Positions 1 to 9,245 of a stretch of DNA of 23,282 nt are shown piece by piece. Within the stretch, counting starts at the first letter, position 1; each line of letters starts with the position of its first letter. Under the pieces are notes generated by a model. It did no database searches. It had not been told where the DNA came from and saw only the letters and a program-made list of their open reading frames with translations. The translations under genes and the position numbers were made by a program. The stretch lies in assembly GCA_005888335.1 (NCBI GenBank), contig VAWY01000187.1, forward strand, positions 1 through 23,282. Reading direction: 5' to 3'. Source of the DNA: Actinomycetota bacterium. Its GTDB lineage: Bacteria > Actinomycetota > Thermoleophilia > Solirubrobacterales > Solirubrobacteraceae.

Positions 1-1052
<1,052 letters not shown>

Positions 1053-1175
1053 GGTGCTCCTTCTCGCGGCGAGGGACCGCGCGTGTTCGGGGAGAGATTC
1101 GACTGACCCCAAACCGCGCCGCGAGAGGCGCCATGTGAGACGAGAACCTCGCGGGCGACGTCCGCCCGCCCATTC

Positions 1176-1181
1176 ACCGTA
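1176..1181 (-). promoter_or_regulatory. Putative -10 box (TACGGT) for the helicase
   Basis: On the minus strand TACGGT fits the TANNNT pattern seen repeatedly in this window. It lies about 125 nt before the helicase ATG and implies a long 5' leader. That leader contains a short GC hairpin (GCGCC, loop, GGCGC) and an AGGAG ribosome site just before the start. Inferred from pattern and position only. Confidence 0.4.
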
Positions 1182-1210
1182 GCAGCGGCGATTGGTGCCC
1201 TGCGCGCTGC

Positions 1211-1216
1211 TAGCGT
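1211..1216 (+). promoter_or_regulatory. Putative -10 box (TAGCGT) for the cold-shock gene
   Basis: TAGCGT lies 32 nt before the cold-shock ATG. The same hexamer occurs upstream of the FAD oxidase, tRNA-Met and Calx-beta genes. The implied leader is only about 25 nt, so this copy lacks the long cold-shock leader known from enteric cspA. Confidence 0.5.
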
Positions 1217-1248
1217 GGGTCGCTCAGGTCGAGCGGGAGGAGCGCGCG

Positions 1249-1455
1249 ATGCCAACCGGCACCGTCAAGTGGTTCAGCGACGAGAAGGGCTTCGGGTTCA
1301 TCACGCCCGATGACGGCGACGGCAAGGACGTGTTCGTCCACCACAGCTCGATCGCCGGCGGCGGCTACCGCTCGCTGGCCGAAGGCGCCCGCGTGTCGTT
1401 CGAGACCGAGCCGGGCCCCAAGGGCCCCAAGGCCGTCAACGTCACCAAGCTCTGA
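1249..1455 (+). CDS. Cold-shock domain protein (CspA family)
   Basis: Small single-stranded nucleic-acid-binding protein of 68 residues, which acts as an RNA chaperone in the cytoplasm. The whole protein is one cold-shock OB-fold: [18 protein letters not shown] at the start, RNP1 KGFGFI (13-18), RNP2 VFVHH (28-32), then the usual [10 protein letters not shown] ending. The ATG at 1249 is chosen because GGGAGGAG precedes it by about 7 nt and it gives the canonical N-terminus. Earlier in-frame starts would add a non-homologous extension. It is divergent from the DEAD-box helicase, a functionally sensible pairing since both act on structured RNA. The unknown gene at 1468 begins 12 nt after its stop and probably shares its transcript. 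Confidence 0.97.
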   Translation: MPTGTVKWFSDEKGFGFITPDDGDGKDVFVHHSSIAGGGYRSLAEGARVSFETEPGPKGPKAVNVTKL

Positions 1456-1467
1456 CGGAGCGCCGAC

Positions 1468-1926
1468 GTGTCCTTCCGCTCCGACCGCGACGCCCAGAAG
1501 CGGCGAGCCAAGCTCGACGACATCGAGCAGCAGGTCGCCGAGGGCACGCTGACGCGGCGGCAGATGACTGCCGCCGAGCGCGAGCGCTTCGGGATCGGCG
1601 ACACCGACCGCCCGTTCCGGCGCTTCTTCTTCCCCGGTGCGCGCGCCGGCAGCCGCCGCGGCGAGGAGGAGTACCAGCGCGCCGCCCGCGCCCTCCGGGC
1701 GGCGATCGGGTCGCGCCCGTCAACGCGGCGCATCTTCCGCGTCGACTGCGAGCTCGACGGCAAGGCGTGCCGCCTCGAGGTCGGTGCCCCTGAGCCGATC
1801 GGCGAGACGACGATCACCGCGATCTTCGAGCTCGACGACGAGGCCGACCTCGCCGTCTGGACCGCCGACGACGAGGTCGCGCTGCGCGTGCCGAGCGCCG
1901 GCGCGGACGTGCTCGACTTCGCGTAG
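1468..1926 (+). CDS. Conserved-looking hypothetical protein downstream of csp
   Basis: A 152-residue soluble protein of unknown function. It starts at GTG 1468, 12 nt after the cold-shock stop, with ACGGAG about 8 nt upstream; co-transcription is likely. The first 80 residues are charged and helical, with alternating Arg/Lys and Glu/Asp (RDAQKRRAKLDDIEQQVAEG) and an aromatic/basic patch RPFRRFFFPGAR. The second half alternates like beta strands (RRIFRVDCELDGKACRLEV and TTITAIFELDDEADLAVW) and is acidic. There is no signal peptide, membrane segment or motif I recognise. It ends 3 nt before the convergent monooxygenase stop, with no terminator visible between them. Codon use matches real genes here. 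Confidence 0.75.
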   Translation: MSFRSDRDAQKRRAKLDDIEQQVAEGTLTRRQMTAAERERFGIGDTDRPFRRFFFPGARAGSRRGEEEYQRAARALRAAIGSRPSTRRIFRVDCELDGKACRLEVGAPEPIGETTITAIFELDDEADLAVWTADDEVALRVPSAGADVLDFA

Positions 1927-1929
1927 CCG

Positions 1930-2778
1930 TCAGCGTCCGACGGCGCGCGCGAGCAGATCGACCTGCTCGGGGTCCGGCGACGCCGGGAAGCAGATCACCT
2001 CGTCGGCGCCCGCCTGCTCGAACGCCGACAGGTAGCCCTTGAGCGTGTCCTCGTCCTTGGCCGCGGACGCCACGATCTGGTCGGCGTAGTCGCCGAGGAA
2101 CGCGTAGTAGTGGCCGATGTTGTCGCGGGCAACGCGCTCGGCGTCCGGGCCGAGCGAGAAGTAGAAGAGGGCCACGGCGCGCGGCTCCCCGTCGCGCCCC
2201 TCGGCCCGGCACGCGTCGCGCAGCTTGGGGAGCGTCTCGGCGAGGGCGTCCGGCGTCCCGCCGCCCATCGTCCAGCCATCGGCGTACCGGGCGGCTCGGC
2301 GCAGCGCGACCTCCGACTGGCCGCCGATGAGGAGCTGCGGCCGCTTGCCGTTCGCCGGCGCCGGCCCCACGCCGCCCTCGCCGGCCCACAGGCGGCCGAG
2401 CTCCTCGAGCTGGCGCTCGAACGTCCTGCCGCGCGCATGGAAGTCGGCGCCGGCCGCCTCGTAGTCGTCGGGCCGCCCGCCGACCGCCAGTCCGAGCACG
2501 AGCCGGCCGCCGGAGAGGTTGTCGATCGTCGCCGCCTGCTTGGCCAGGAGCGCTGTCCTGCGCAGCGGCGCGATGAGGATGTCGGTCACCAGGCGGATCC
2601 GCTCGGTCACGGCGGCCGCGGCCGCCAGCGAGATCAGCGACTCGTAGTTCGGATAGACGATCCGGTCGATCGTGCCGAGCGAGGAGAAGCCCGCCTCCTC
2701 GGCCCGCCTCGCCCACTCGACGATGCCCCGGCGATCCACCGTGCGCACTGCGTTCGGAAGCCCGATGCCGATGTCCAT
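1930..2778 (-). CDS. LLM-class flavin-dependent oxidoreductase (luciferase-like)
   Basis: Predicted cytosolic TIM-barrel monooxygenase/oxidoreductase of the bacterial luciferase-like family, 282 residues, using FMN or F420; the substrate is unknown. Seen: the opening MDIGIGLPN, then EWARRAEEAGFSSLGTIDR (strand 1/helix 1 region), TDILIAPLR, the family signature DNLSGGRLVLGLAVGG around residues 88-103, LLIGGQSEVALRRAARYADGW near 150-170, and a C-terminal AGADEVICFP. The start at 2778 is supported by GAGAGGAG upstream; an in-frame extension into the TAGAGT promoter region is rejected. The gene is monocistronic and divergent from a pseudogene. Short length and lack of a reductase neighbour give no clue to substrate. 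Confidence 0.9.
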   Translation of the reverse strand: MDIGIGLPNAVRTVDRRGIVEWARRAEEAGFSSLGTIDRIVYPNYESLISLAAAAAVTERIRLVTDILIAPLRRTALLAKQAATIDNLSGGRLVLGLAVGGRPDDYEAAGADFHARGRTFERQLEELGRLWAGEGGVGPAPANGKRPQLLIGGQSEVALRRAARYADGWTMGGGTPDALAETLPKLRDACRAEGRDGEPRAVALFYFSLGPDAERVARDNIGHYYAFLGDYADQIVASAAKDEDTLKGYLSAFEQAGADEVICFPASPDPEQVDLLARAVGR

Positions 2779-2809
2779 CCCGTCGCTCCTCTCGCTCGCG
2801 GACGGGTGG

Positions 2810-2815
2810 ACTCTA
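2810..2815 (-). promoter_or_regulatory. Putative -10 box (TAGAGT) for the LLM oxidoreductase
   Basis: TAGAGT on the minus strand lies about 32 nt before the ATG at 2778. This leaves a short leader that carries the GAGAGGAG ribosome site. It matches the TANNNT pattern of other starts in the window. Confidence 0.45.
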
Positions 2816-3990
2816 GACAGTGCCGGCTGCGCGTTCGCGCACGCCGCCAAGCTGACGATCCACACGCCCCCCGGGCAGCTCGGCAACCCCTACGCCGCGC
2901 ACCGGTGCAGCGTCGAGGTCGAGCTCTGCGACCCGAACTTCCCCTTGCTGAGCCCCAACGTCGACAACGACCCCACCGAGCAGGACGGCAGCCAGGTCGG
3001 CGAGGCGACGGTCGTGATCAACGGGACACCGACCGTCGGCGGCAAGATCCTCAACTACGACCCGCGCGGCCCGGACATCGAGGGCGCACGACGGTGGCCG
3101 CGCCCAACGCGCCGTGCTCGGGCCCGCGCGCGTTCCAGCCGGCGGTCTCACTGCTCGCCGACCCGTTCACCGCGGCGGCGGACACGAGCCTGACCGCGAC
3201 GATCACGCTCCCGGACCGGTCCGACGGCCTGGTCGGCGCCGACGTCTCGCTGCCCGACGGGCTGCTCGGCGTGCTCAACGCGGTCCCCATGTGCGGCCGT
3301 GACCTGGCCCGCGCGGGCGCCTGCCCGCCGGAGAGCCAGATCGGCACGGTCGACGTCGCCGTCGGCAACGGCGCCGCCCCGCTCCACGCGCCGGGGAAGG
3401 TCTACTTCTCCCAGCCCGGCGGCGACGGTGAGCTCGCGCGGATCACGGTCGTCGTCCCGGCGAAGTGCCGCGGCTCGTGATGCGGCTCGCCAACGACCTG
3501 CTCGCGGTGCCGATCGAGGCGGCGACCACGCTGAGCGGAAACCGCCTCGTCACGACGCTCGACAATCTGCCGGCGGCGCCGGTCACGTCGTTCGAGCTCA
3601 CGATCGACGGCGGACCGAACGGGCTGTTCACCGTGGGCAACCAGCTGTGCGCCGGCGCGACGATCGACTCGACGTTCACGTCGCACACCGGCCAGACGGT
3701 CAGCGACAGCTCGCCGCTGAACCTGGTCGGCAGCTGCGTCCCCGTCCCGCTCCCCGCAGCGGCAGCGCGACCTTCGCTGGCGTGCGGATCGCCCTGCCGT
3801 CGCGGCTCGTGGTCAACCGCGCAGCGCTGGCCAAGGGCGTGGCCATCACCCGCCGGCTCGAGGCGGCTCGGGCGCCGGGCGTGGTCGCTGTCGCGCAGCG
3901 GCGTGCTGACGGTCAAGGCTCCCAAGGGCGGCAGCTCGCTGGTGACGGCGACGATCCAGGCGGGCGCGCTGCGCGCCGACGGCGCTGACC
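2812..3990 (+). pseudogene. Degraded exported protein gene, multiple frameshifts
   Basis: Remnant of a large secreted/surface protein of a type common in Solirubrobacterales-like genomes (recognised by pattern, function unknown). Coding character jumps frame at least four times: frame 2 from about 2812 to 3084 (GCAFAHAAKLTIHTPPGQLG, then VGEATVVINGTP); frame 1 to 3480, which carries LPDGLLGVLNAVPMCG, CPPESQIGTVDVAVGNG and GKVYFSQPGG and ends in TGA at 3478; frame 3 to about 3760 (ANDLLAVPIEAATTLSG, TSFELTIDGGPNGLFTVGN); frame 2 to about 3890 (FAGVRIALPSRLVVNRAAL); then frame 3 again (LTVKAPKGGSSLVTATIQAG). No start codon, signal peptide or ribosome site is left. Material may also be missing at the 3480 join, where related proteins usually have a further strand-rich segment. 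Confidence 0.8.
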
Positions 3991-4077
3991 AAGCTTCTCC
4001 GCGCCCGCAGGGCCCCGGCGCGCTAGGCCGGGTCGGGCGCGCGCGCCCGCAGCCCACCGGCGCGGCCGCGGACCGGC

Positions 4078-4383
4078 TCAGCCCGTCTGGCTGCGAGCAG
4101 GCTGCGAGGCGGCCCAGTCGCGCAGGCGCTCAGACAGCTCGGGCGCGGCCGCGCCGACCTCGACGATGGCGTCGGCGGGCAGGTTCGCGCGCTTCGCCGC
4201 GGCGATGATGGCGTCCGGCGAGGGCGCCTCGTACAGGCAGTAGGTCTGGCGCCGGTCCGCGCTGAGGAACGAGAAGATCCAGCGCACGCCCTCGTCGGCG
4301 TTGATCTCGTCGATCAGCCTGACGTCGTCGCCGGAGACGTCGAGCTCGTCGGCGAGGGCGCGCTCGATGACGTACAGCGGCAT
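4078..4383 (-). CDS. DUF4242 family (SCO4226-like) small protein
   Basis: A 101-residue protein with a ferredoxin-like fold predicted from family resemblance. The founding member, Streptomyces SCO4226, is described as a nickel-binding protein; whether this copy binds nickel is inference. Seen: MPLYVIERALADEL, EGVRWIFSFLSADRRQTYCL, YEAPSPDAIIAAAKRANLP, then an acidic IVEVG. These are the conserved blocks of DUF4242. The ATG at 4383 lies 9 nt after the stop of the LAL regulator, with no good ribosome site of its own, so translation is probably coupled to the regulator. The extra C-terminal tail (about 20 residues, SERLRDWAASQPARS) looks variable. Confidence 0.85.
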   Translation of the reverse strand: MPLYVIERALADELDVSGDDVRLIDEINADEGVRWIFSFLSADRRQTYCLYEAPSPDAIIAAAKRANLPADAIVEVGAAAPELSERLRDWAASQPARSQTG

Positions 4384-4392
4384 GGCCGAAGC

Positions 4393-7371
4393 CTACGCTT
4401 CGACCAGGCCCTGGCGGTGGGCATACGAAGCGGCCTGGGTGCGATTGGCGCAGCCGGTCTTGCGCAGGATGCTGCGGATGTGGTTGGCCGCGGTGTGCTC
4501 GCTGATGCACAGCGTGCCGCCGATCTCGCGGTTGCTCAGGCCCCGGGCGACCAGTCCGAGGATCTGCACCTCGCGGGCCGACAGGCCGTCGGGCAGCGCG
4601 GCCGCCGGCGCGGAGGCTCCGAGCGTCCGGATGCGGGCGAGCAGCGCCGGCAGGGCGCTGGCGTCGGCGACCGCCGCCGCCTCGCCGAGGAGCGCCGCGG
4701 CGCCGGCGCGGTCGCGGCGCGCGAGCCGCGCCCGGGCGTGCTCGTACAGCGTATGGCCGAGCCAGGTCACCATCCCCGTGCTCCGGTTGCGCTCGGTGGC
4801 GCGCGCGAAGTGCTCCTCCGCGCGCTCCCACTCGCCCATCGTGGCGGCGAGCATGCCGAGGTAGCGGTCCGCGGCGCCGTAGCAGGAGACCAGCTGGCCG
4901 ATCATCACATTCGCGCCCGCCAGCGGCTCGAGCTCGGGGTAGATGAGCGCAGCCGTCGCCTCGTCGCGCAGCGCCGTGCAGGCGTCGGTGAGGAAGGTCA
5001 GCGAGGCCAGCCAGAGCGACTCGCGGAAGCCCTGGAGCCCCTCGGCGCGGACGCGCGCGAGCTCGCGCCGCGCCTCGGCCTCCATGCCGAGCTCGACGAG
5101 CACGGCGACGAGCCCCGGCCGCCACGGCCCCGTGCTCCCGCGCTGGCCGGCCAGGATGCGGATCACGGGCGCGAGCTCCGCCAGGCGTCCCTGCTCGCGG
5201 CGGATGCCGAACATCTGGATCCCGTAGGTCCCCGAGGCGTCGCGCCCGGTCAGCAGCCGGCTCCAGTCGCGCGAGCGGCGCGCCATGGCGTCGGCGGTGT
5301 CGAGGCGGCCGTCGCACAGCGCGATCGCCGAGCTGTAGTGCGCGGCGACGTGGAGCATGAACGGCTGCGCCGTCTGCTCGGCGGTTTCCTGGAGCGCGGC
5401 CACCTCGCGCCGGGCGGAGTCGAGGTCGCCGAGCGCCACGAACGTCGGCGCGCGCCAGGACAGCGCCTCGGCGCGGATCTCCGCGTTCCCGAGCTCGTCG
5501 CCGATCTCGATGGCCTCGGCGAGCATGGCGAGCATCTCCTCGTGCGTGTGCGTCCCGCGCGACCAGTACGCGCGCGTCAGCAGCGTGGCGAGGCCGGCAC
5601 GGTCCCCCAGTTGCCGGGCCATCTCGACGGCGCTCTGGCGCACCACGGCCGCGCGCTCGTGGTCTCCCTGGTAGTCGAGGGCGCGGGCGAGCCCGCTGAG
5701 CAACCCCACGCGCGCCTCGCAGTCTTCGTCGCCGAGCGCCGCGGTCGCCTCCTCGAGCAGCTCGACCGCCTCGCGATCGGCGATCCCCGGCCGCCAGGAG
5801 GCGTCCTCGTAGCCGATCGCGGCGCGCGCCAGCAGGTTCGTGTCCCCGAACTCGCGCGCGATCTGCGCCGCCGTCCTGAACGCCTCCTGCGCGTCGAGCG
5901 CCTTGCCGGCGCGGTTGGCGGCCGTCCCGAGCTCGAGCAGCACGTCCGCGCGGCGCTGCGGGCTCTCGATGCGCAGATCGAGCGCGACGCGCAGGCGCGC
6001 CACCGCCTCCTCGAACGCGAGCGCGCTCGTCGCCGCGCGGGCGGCGAGGACGTTGTAGTCGACACCGCGCCGGGCGCCGCCGAGCGGCGCCGCGGCGGCG
6101 AAGTGGTGCGCGAGGTCGGCGAGGGCGCGGCCGGTGGACGCCTCGGCGCCCTCGAGCGCCTCGCCGACACGCAGGTGCAGCTCCGCCCGGCGCCCGCCGC
6201 TGAGGCGGTCGTACAGCGCCCGCCGAACCAGCTCGTGCGTGAAGCGATAGGCCAGCGTCCGCGACGGCAGCTCCTCGATCATCCCGTAGCGCAGCGCCTC
6301 GTCGAGGCGGGCGAGGAGCTCGGAGTCCGCGACGCCCGCGGCGCGGCGGACCACGTCGAGCTCGAACTCCCCGCCGACGGCGGCCGCAAGCTCGAGCAGG
6401 TCGATCGTCCCCGGCGCGAGTCGGGCGAGCCGCTCGCTGACGACCTCGCGCACGCTCTCCGGCGTGCCGAGGTCCGTCGGTGACCGGGTGAGGCGCAGCG
6501 TGCCGTCGACGAGCTCGACGGCGTCGGTCTCGACGAGCGCGCGCCAGAGCTCGCAGACGAGGAACGCGTTGCCCCCGGTGAGCTCGCCGATCGCCTTCGC
6601 GAGCTCGGGCGGCCCGGCGCCCGCCTCGCCGCCCGCGGCGCACCGGACGAACTCGGTCACCTCCTCGCCCGAGAGGCCGCCGAGCCGCATGCGGACGACG
6701 TCGTCGCTCCGTCGCAGGTCCGCGAGCGCCTCGGCGAGCGTCTGCGGGACGTCGGCCTCGGCGTCGCGGAAGGTGGCGAGCAGCAGCAGTCGCGCGCTCC
6801 CGGCCGCGCGGGCCAGGTAGCGCAGGAGCAGGAGCGTCGGCGTGTCGGCCCAGTGCCCGTCCTCGAGGACGAGCAGCACCGGCCGGGTCCGGCTGATGCC
6901 GCTGAGCAGGCCGGCCACGGTCGTGTGCAGGCGGTGGCGCTCGGTGTCCGGGTCGGCCGCGACCGGCGGCGGGAGGTCGCCGACCCGGGCCGGCAGGTCG
7001 GGCAGAAGCCGGGTCAGCTCGCCGCCCCCGGTGCCGAGCGCGGCCCGCAGCTGCGCCGGATCGGCGGTCCGCGCCAGGTGGTCGAGCGCCTCGACGAACG
7101 GCCCGTACGGCGTGCGCACGACCGCGTCGCAGGCGCCGTACAGCACGCGGACGCCGTCGTCGGCCGCCTCCGCCGCGAACTCACGGACGAGGCGGCTCTT
7201 GCCCGAGCCGGGCTCGCCGCCGAGCAGCACGACGCGGCGGCCCTCGCCCTCCGCCCGCGGCACGAGCGCCCGCAGCGTGTTCAGCTCCGCCGAGCGCCCG
7301 ACGAACGGGAACGTCGACGTCAGGCGCAGCGAGCCGGGCAGGTCGTCCATCGCGGCGATCGACGCGACCAT
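4393..7371 (-). CDS. LAL-type LuxR transcriptional regulator with AAA ATPase domain
   Basis: A 992-residue regulator of the large ATP-binding LuxR (LAL/MalT-like) class. Domains in order: FVGRSAEL entry motif (23-30); P-loop GGEPGSGKS (51-59); Walker B VLLVLEDGHWAD (165-176), typical of this STAND-ATPase group; a long central helical, TPR-like region (about 400-900) rich in Ala/Glu/Arg; and a C-terminal LuxR HTH beginning GLSAREVQILGLVARGLSNR, with REIGGTLCISEHTAANHIRS as the recognition part. These proteins act as signal- and ATP-dependent activators; the inducer is unknown here. The start is uncertain: ATG 7371 has no Shine-Dalgarno, and ATG 7350 (residue 8) is an alternative. The neighbouring divergent FAD oxidase is a plausible target, and the DUF4242 gene follows in the same operon. 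Confidence 0.93.
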   Translation of the reverse strand: MVASIAAMDDLPGSLRLTSTFPFVGRSAELNTLRALVPRAEGEGRRVVLLGGEPGSGKSRLVREFAAEAADDGVRVLYGACDAVVRTPYGPFVEALDHLARTADPAQLRAALGTGGGELTRLLPDLPARVGDLPPPVAADPDTERHRLHTTVAGLLSGISRTRPVLLVLEDGHWADTPTLLLLRYLARAAGSARLLLLATFRDAEADVPQTLAEALADLRRSDDVVRMRLGGLSGEEVTEFVRCAAGGEAGAGPPELAKAIGELTGGNAFLVCELWRALVETDAVELVDGTLRLTRSPTDLGTPESVREVVSERLARLAPGTIDLLELAAAVGGEFELDVVRRAAGVADSELLARLDEALRYGMIEELPSRTLAYRFTHELVRRALYDRLSGGRRAELHLRVGEALEGAEASTGRALADLAHHFAAAAPLGGARRGVDYNVLAARAATSALAFEEAVARLRVALDLRIESPQRRADVLLELGTAANRAGKALDAQEAFRTAAQIAREFGDTNLLARAAIGYEDASWRPGIADREAVELLEEATAALGDEDCEARVGLLSGLARALDYQGDHERAAVVRQSAVEMARQLGDRAGLATLLTRAYWSRGTHTHEEMLAMLAEAIEIGDELGNAEIRAEALSWRAPTFVALGDLDSARREVAALQETAEQTAQPFMLHVAAHYSSAIALCDGRLDTADAMARRSRDWSRLLTGRDASGTYGIQMFGIRREQGRLAELAPVIRILAGQRGSTGPWRPGLVAVLVELGMEAEARRELARVRAEGLQGFRESLWLASLTFLTDACTALRDEATAALIYPELEPLAGANVMIGQLVSCYGAADRYLGMLAATMGEWERAEEHFARATERNRSTGMVTWLGHTLYEHARARLARRDRAGAAALLGEAAAVADASALPALLARIRTLGASAPAAALPDGLSAREVQILGLVARGLSNREIGGTLCISEHTAANHIRSILRKTGCANRTQAASYAHRQGLVEA

Positions 7372-7463
7372 AGTCAGTTCTGATCATCGCTGCCCGGGGT
7401 GCTGTTCGGGGAGCGAGAGCGAAATGGGTCAGCACGCGTCATGACAGGCCCTCGCGCCGGGCG

Positions 7464-7469
7464 TAGCGT
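7464..7469 (+). promoter_or_regulatory. Putative -10 box (TAGCGT) for the FAD oxidase
   Basis: TAGCGT sits 35 nt before the ATG at 7505, in the 133-bp space shared with the divergent LAL regulator. This is where a LuxR-type activator would be expected to bind. Pattern-based inference. Confidence 0.5.
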
Positions 7470-7504
7470 CGCGTCGACGATTCCCCCACGGAAGAGGAGC
7501 ACGG

Positions 7505-8902
7505 ATGAGCACTGTCATGCCTCCCGCGGCGTCTGCGCGCCGCGAGCTCTCGGCGTTCAACGGATGGATGGTCGGGCCCGAGGACGCCGGCTACGGCGAC
7601 GCCCGCAAGGTCTACAACGCGATGATCGACCGTCGGCCGGCGCTGATCGCCCGCCCGGCCAGCGCGACCGCGGTCGGGCAGATCGTCCGCTTCGCGCGCG
7701 ACCACGAGCTGCCGCTGGCCGTCCGCGGCGGCGGCCACAACGGCGCCGGGCTGGGCACCGTCGACGACGGCGTGGTGATCGACCTCTCGCTGATGCGCGA
7801 CGTCGCGGTCGATCCGCAGGCGCGCACGGTTCGCGTCGGCGGCGGGTGCACCTGGGGCCAGGTCGACCGCGCGACGGGCGAGCACGGGCTCGCGACGCCG
7901 AGCGGGATCATCTCGACGACCGGCGTCGGCGGCCTCACGCTCGGCGGCGGCCTCGGCCACCTGACGCGCAAGCACGGGCTCGCGATCGACAACCTGCTCG
8001 CGGCCGACGTCGTGCTCGCAAGCGGCGAACAGGTGCGCGCGAGCGCCGACGAGCATCCCGACCTGTTCTGGGCGATCCGCGGTGGCGGCGGGAACTTCGG
8101 CGTCGTCACGTCGTTCGAGTTCCGGCTGCACGAGGTCGGGACGGTCGTCGCCGGGCCGACGCTGTGGGCGATCGAGCACTCCGCCGACGTCCTCCGTGTG
8201 TACCGCGAGTTCCTGCCCGCGGCGCCGCGCGAGCTGAACGGCTTCTTCGCGTTCCTCAGCGTGCCCCCCGGGCCGCCGTTCCCCGAGGAGCTGCACCTGC
8301 GCAAGGTGTGCGGCGTCGTCTGGTGCCACGTCGGCGGCGACGAGGACGCGGCGGCGCGGGCGATGGCCCCGATGCTCGACGCGCTCCCCGAGCCGCTGCT
8401 GCACGGGCCCGGGCCGATGCCCCACGCGGACCTCCAGAGCGCGTTCGACGGCGTCTACCCGCCCGGCCACCAGTGGTACTGGCGCGCCGACTTCGTCAAC
8501 GAGATCCCCGACGAGGCGGTCGCGGCCCACGCCCGGTTCGGCGCCGAGATGCCGACCTGGCAGTCGACGATGCACCTGTACCCGATCGACGGGGCCGCCC
8601 ACGACGTCGCCTCGTCCGACACCCCTTGGAGCTACCGCGACGCGCGGTGGGCGACGGTCTACGCCGGCGTCGATCCCGACCCCGCCAACGTGAGCGCGAT
8701 CCGCGACTGGACCGTCGACTACTTCGAGGCGCTGCACCCGTACTCGGCCGGCGGCGCCTACGTGAACATGATGATGGACGAGGGCCAGGAGCGCGTCCGC
8801 GCCAGCTACCGCGACAACTACGACCGCCTCGCCCGGATCAAGGCGAGCTGCGACCCCGCGAACCTCTTCCGCATCAACCAGAACATCCGGCCGGCGGCGT
8901 AG
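7505..8902 (+). CDS. FAD-linked oxidase, BBE (berberine-bridge) family
   Basis: A 465-residue flavoprotein oxidase/dehydrogenase. The N-terminal FAD-binding PCMH domain shows RPASATAVGQIVRFARDH, then VRGGGHNGAG with His78 as the expected covalent FAD attachment residue, then GVGGLTLGGGLGHLTRKHGL and IRGGGGNFGVVTSFEF. The C-terminus ANLFRINQNI is the BBE signature. The Cys that would give a second FAD link (just before GVGG in bicovalent members) is absent: the sequence there is GIISTTGVGG. A single His link is therefore inferred. There is no signal peptide, so the enzyme is probably cytosolic. Substrate is unknown; members oxidise sugars, alkaloids or phenolics. The start at 7505 is backed by GAGGAG. 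It is divergent from the LAL regulator. Confidence 0.94.
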   Translation: MSTVMPPAASARRELSAFNGWMVGPEDAGYGDARKVYNAMIDRRPALIARPASATAVGQIVRFARDHELPLAVRGGGHNGAGLGTVDDGVVIDLSLMRDVAVDPQARTVRVGGGCTWGQVDRATGEHGLATPSGIISTTGVGGLTLGGGLGHLTRKHGLAIDNLLAADVVLASGEQVRASADEHPDLFWAIRGGGGNFGVVTSFEFRLHEVGTVVAGPTLWAIEHSADVLRVYREFLPAAPRELNGFFAFLSVPPGPPFPEELHLRKVCGVVWCHVGGDEDAAARAMAPMLDALPEPLLHGPGPMPHADLQSAFDGVYPPGHQWYWRADFVNEIPDEAVAAHARFGAEMPTWQSTMHLYPIDGAAHDVASSDTPWSYRDARWATVYAGVDPDPANVSAIRDWTVDYFEALHPYSAGGAYVNMMMDEGQERVRASYRDNYDRLARIKASCDPANLFRINQNIRPAA

Positions 8903-8990
8903 GCCGCCCTCGCCGCGCAGATCGTCACCGGCGTCGTGTCGCTCGCGCCCGCGTCGTCGGTGACGGTCAGCGGACCTCGCGGACCGCTTG
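8903..8990 (-). pseudogene. Possible PKD-like fragment of an exported protein
   Basis: On the minus strand the stretch just after the oxidase stop reads GPLTVTDDAGASDTTPVTI. This resembles the last strands of a PKD or similar Ig-like repeat, where TVTDDAGA.DTA is common. It has no start of its own and no intact domain upstream. It is a small scrap in a debris field, and chance resemblance is possible. Confidence 0.35.
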
Positions 8991-9010
8991 TACTCAGAGT
9001 TGGGTGATAT

Positions 9011-9203
9011 GCGGTCGAGCCCTCCGCCGCGGCCTCGGTCCGGGACTCCAACGCCGCCCAACGCGACGCCGCGTTGCGCCGCGAAGCCGCGGAGATCGTG
9101 CGCCGGTCGCGCTGGTGGAGGGACGAGCCTCCGCGAGCTGCTGCGACAGCGCCGCTGGTACGGCGTGCCGGCGGCGCTTCCCGACGACCTACGGCAGCGG
9201 GAG
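9011..9203 (+). pseudogene. Unidentified coding scrap with a frameshift
   Basis: Two adjoining frames look coding and join if one frameshift near 9120 is repaired. The first reads VRDSNAAQRDAALRREAAEI and then VRRSRWWRDE. The second reads SLRELLRQRRWYGVPAALPD and then DLRQREPW. The composition (Arg/Glu helices, Trp-rich) is that of a small soluble protein. I do not recognise the family. It runs directly into the tRNA fragment at 9207, and no start or ribosome site is obvious. Confidence 0.35.
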
Positions 9204-9206
9204 CCA

Positions 9207-9240
9207 TGGGCCGGGGAGGATTCGAACCTCCGCCCTTGAT
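9207..9240 (-). pseudogene. tRNA 3' fragment (T arm plus acceptor strand)
   Basis: On the minus strand: T stem GGAGG, loop TTCGAAT, CCTCC, then acceptor 3' strand CCGGCCC and discriminator A at 9207. The last eight bases are the same as in the intact tRNA-Met at 14146, but the T stem differs, so it is not a copy of that gene. Reading further along the minus-strand template (towards 9330) no D arm, anticodon arm or GGGCCGG 5' acceptor strand can be built. It is a 3' half only, as is often left by integration into, or deletion next to, a tRNA gene. Confidence 0.6.
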
Positions 9241-9245
9241 GCGCC

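Noticed and set aside
3480..4208. Independent gene starting at ATG 3480
   Set aside because: No ribosome site; text continues the preceding exported-protein fragment and loses coding character after about 3760, so it is part of the pseudogene.
4417..6483. 688-residue plus-strand open frame opposite the LAL regulator
   Set aside because: Composition is the Arg/Gly/Ala-rich text of an antisense shadow in GC-rich DNA; the minus strand carries clear ATPase and HTH motifs.
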